Under the pieces are notes generated by a model. That model was not told the DNA's origin. It searched no databases and saw nothing but the letters and a program-made list of their open reading frames with translations. Below are positions 5,351-6,434 of a stretch of 6,434 nt of DNA, one piece after another; the first letter of the stretch is position 1, and each line of letters starts with the position of its first letter. A program made the position numbers and the translations under genes. Source of the DNA: Treponema sp. (lineage in GTDB: Bacteria; Spirochaetota; Spirochaetia; Treponematales; Breznakiellaceae); the NCBI GenBank assembly GCA_031276685.1, contig JAISMQ010000053.1, positions 1-6,434 of the forward strand, in the 5' to 3' direction.

Positions 5351-5372
5351 CGCGGTTTCCGCGAACAAACCG
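5351..5372. other. Overlapping alternative hairpins in the TPR-DUF503 gap
   Basis: CGCGG (5351-5355) and CCGCG (5359-5363) form a perfect stem with a 3-nt loop. CGGTTT (5353-5358) can instead pair with AAACCG (5367-5372). The two structures exclude each other. Neither is followed by a T-run on either strand, so this is not a recognisable terminator. The rest of this 62-nt gap shows nothing I can support. Confidence 0.4.
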
Positions 5373-6347
5373 TCAGGGCAGATTTTCAGTCAGTTTTTGA
5401 ATCTCCGCCCGGTCCGCCTCGCCGATCCTCTCGTCCAGGGCCAGGGCTTTCAGCGCTTCCCGGTCCGCGAAACCGCCTTCCACGGCGGCTTTTAGCTCCG
5501 TCATCCCCTGGGGGTTTCCGGCGTCCGCCGCCAGGTAGACCCGCGCCAGGCTAAAGCGGATCTCCGCCGCGCCGGGGTCCGTACTGTCCGGCGGAAGATC
5601 GGTCAGCGCGGCCTGGTACTCTTCCAGGGCCCTGGCGTACAATTCCGCCCCCTCAAGGACCTGGGCGTATTCGTAGCGCACCCGGTTGTCGCTGTTGTCC
5701 TTGAGCCACTGGGCGTAACTGTCCACCGCCTCCACCTTTCCCAGGGCCCGCTGGGTACGGGCGAAGAGGAGGAGCATGTCTTTGCTGCTTTCAAGGGCGT
5801 GGTAGCGCGACAGGATCAGTTCTTCCGCCGCGTCGTATTTTTCCATGGCGTAGAGTACCAGGGCGTGGTTGTACCCGTCATCGGCGTTGTCCGGAACCAG
5901 TTCCAGGACTCGGGCGTACAGGGCTTCGGCTGTTTCAATCTCGCCCGTTTTGATCCGGGTATAGGCCAGCGCCCGCAGCGCCATAACGTTGTCCGGGTCC
6001 AGATCCAGCACCGTCTCAAAGTACTCCGCCGCGTCCTGGTAACGCCCGGTCTCGTAGGCGATGCGCCCCAGGTTGTAGTCGCTGGCGACCCTGGTCCTGC
6101 CTGCGGAACGGGCCCTGAACAGCCAGCGCTCCGCCTCCCCGTATTTCCCTATCTCGAAATAGGCCATCCCGATGGCGTAGTACTCCTCCGCGCTGGCGCC
6201 GAAACTCTGGCAGGAAAACAGCGCCGCCAGGCAAAAAACCAGCGCCGCAAGCGCGGCCTTGGCCGCCACCACAGCTTTGGCCGTTGCCGCGATTTTGGCC
6301 AGGGCCTTAGCCACGATCACGGCTTGGGCCGCGCAGCCCCGCTTCAT
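5373..6347 (-). CDS. TPR-repeat lipoprotein
   Basis: This 324-residue predicted lipoprotein probably serves as a protein-interaction scaffold at the cell envelope. The lipobox is LFSC (43-46) and C46 is the acylated residue. Tetratricopeptide repeats follow at about 53-86, 87-120, 121-154 and 155-188, with the usual spacing of G/Y/A and P residues (for example YNLGRIAYETGRYQDAAEYF, 91-110). More degenerate helical repeats run to about 285. The C-terminal segment (from about 288) resembles the capping helices that often end TPR domains. The signal peptide is unusually long because of alanine/lysine repeats (residues 17-34). The ATG at 6345-6347 overlaps the preceding gene's TGA as ATGA and has a G-run about 9 nt upstream, which supports this start. 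GTG codons at 10 and 12 are possible alternatives. Confidence 0.88.
   Translation of the reverse strand: MKRGCAAQAVIVAKALAKIAATAKAVVAAKAALAALVFCLAALFSCQSFGASAEEYYAIGMAYFEIGKYGEAERWLFRARSAGRTRVASDYNLGRIAYETGRYQDAAEYFETVLDLDPDNVMALRALAYTRIKTGEIETAEALYARVLELVPDNADDGYNHALVLYAMEKYDAAEELILSRYHALESSKDMLLLFARTQRALGKVEAVDSYAQWLKDNSDNRVRYEYAQVLEGAELYARALEEYQAALTDLPPDSTDPGAAEIRFSLARVYLAADAGNPQGMTELKAAVEGGFADREALKALALDERIGEADRAEIQKLTENLP
6246..6299 (-). repeat. Three 18-bp degenerate tandem units in the TPR lipoprotein signal peptide
   Basis: Units 6282-6299, 6264-6281 and 6246-6263 (read on the - strand) encode AKIAAT, AKAVVA and AKAALA. Each begins with a GCC-AAA/AAG pair. They add lysines at regular 6-residue intervals upstream of the hydrophobic core and lengthen the signal peptide to 45 residues. 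Confidence 0.6.
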
Positions 6348-6434
6348 GTCAAGGCCCCCGTGACAGGGCCCCGGGAAAGCACGGTATCCTCGATTTTCCG
6401 CAACTGGGCGCGGTACAGCCGGGCGATATTGTCC
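6344..6434 (-). CDS. C-terminal end of an unidentified gene (cut by the window edge)
   Basis: The last 29 codons and a TGA stop are visible. The peptide contains ARLYRAQLRKIED and ends GPVTGALT, which reads as an ordinary charged helix and tail. The stop shares an ATGA with the TPR lipoprotein start, a typical sign of translational coupling, and this is the main reason for calling it coding. Another open frame runs directly into the TPR ORF, but its proline- and glycine-rich composition is unlike a protein. I cannot name the family from so short a piece. Confidence 0.6.
   Translation of the reverse strand, partial: DNIARLYRAQLRKIEDTVLSRGPVTGALT

Overview
The window is a very GC-rich bacterial segment holding two gene sets that point towards each other. 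On the + strand is a complete thiamine uptake operon (thiB, thiP, thiQ) behind a TPP riboswitch. On the - strand is an envelope-associated set: the end of an unidentified gene, a TPR lipoprotein, a DUF503/YlxP-family protein and a second lipoprotein of unknown family. An exported binding protein without a lipobox plus two predicted lipoproteins suggests a Gram-negative-type envelope. The loose lipoboxes and the TPR-lipoprotein/DUF503 pairing would suit a GC-rich spirochaete (Treponema/Spirochaeta relatives), but this is a low-confidence guess and nothing here fixes the taxon.

Positions 1-41 are AT-richer and I see no supportable feature there. Positions 42-252 form a long imperfect palindrome with perfect 16-bp ends, either a foldback/MITE-like element or a large RNA hairpin. 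It is the least explained sequence in the window. It is followed by a C8 run, a good sigma70-type promoter (264-292), a TPP aptamer with an enlarged P3 arm (about 301-432) and a roughly 115-nt leader. A small hairpin at the end of the leader masks the Shine-Dalgarno of thiB, which suggests translational control.

thiB (periplasmic thiamine/TMP/TPP-binding protein), thiP (two-half permease) and thiQ (ATPase) follow in order. thiB and thiP are separated by a structured 121-nt GC-rich spacer, and thiP and thiQ by only 2 nt. When TPP is scarce the riboswitch should open and the three products should import thiamine. No thiamine biosynthesis gene is visible, so I can say only that the organism scavenges thiamine.

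thiQ ends head-on against the last - strand gene, and the two stop codons overlap. Reading the - strand from the right edge: a partial CDS overlaps the TPR lipoprotein start by 4 bp (ATGA), a 62-nt gap leads to the DUF503 gene, and a 6-nt gap leads to the second lipoprotein. They are probably co-transcribed from a promoter outside the window.

Three genes (thiQ, the TPR lipoprotein and the DUF503-linked lipoprotein) carry in-frame short tandem duplications at their 5' ends (15, 18 and 15 bp). I find this a recurring oddity of the locus.
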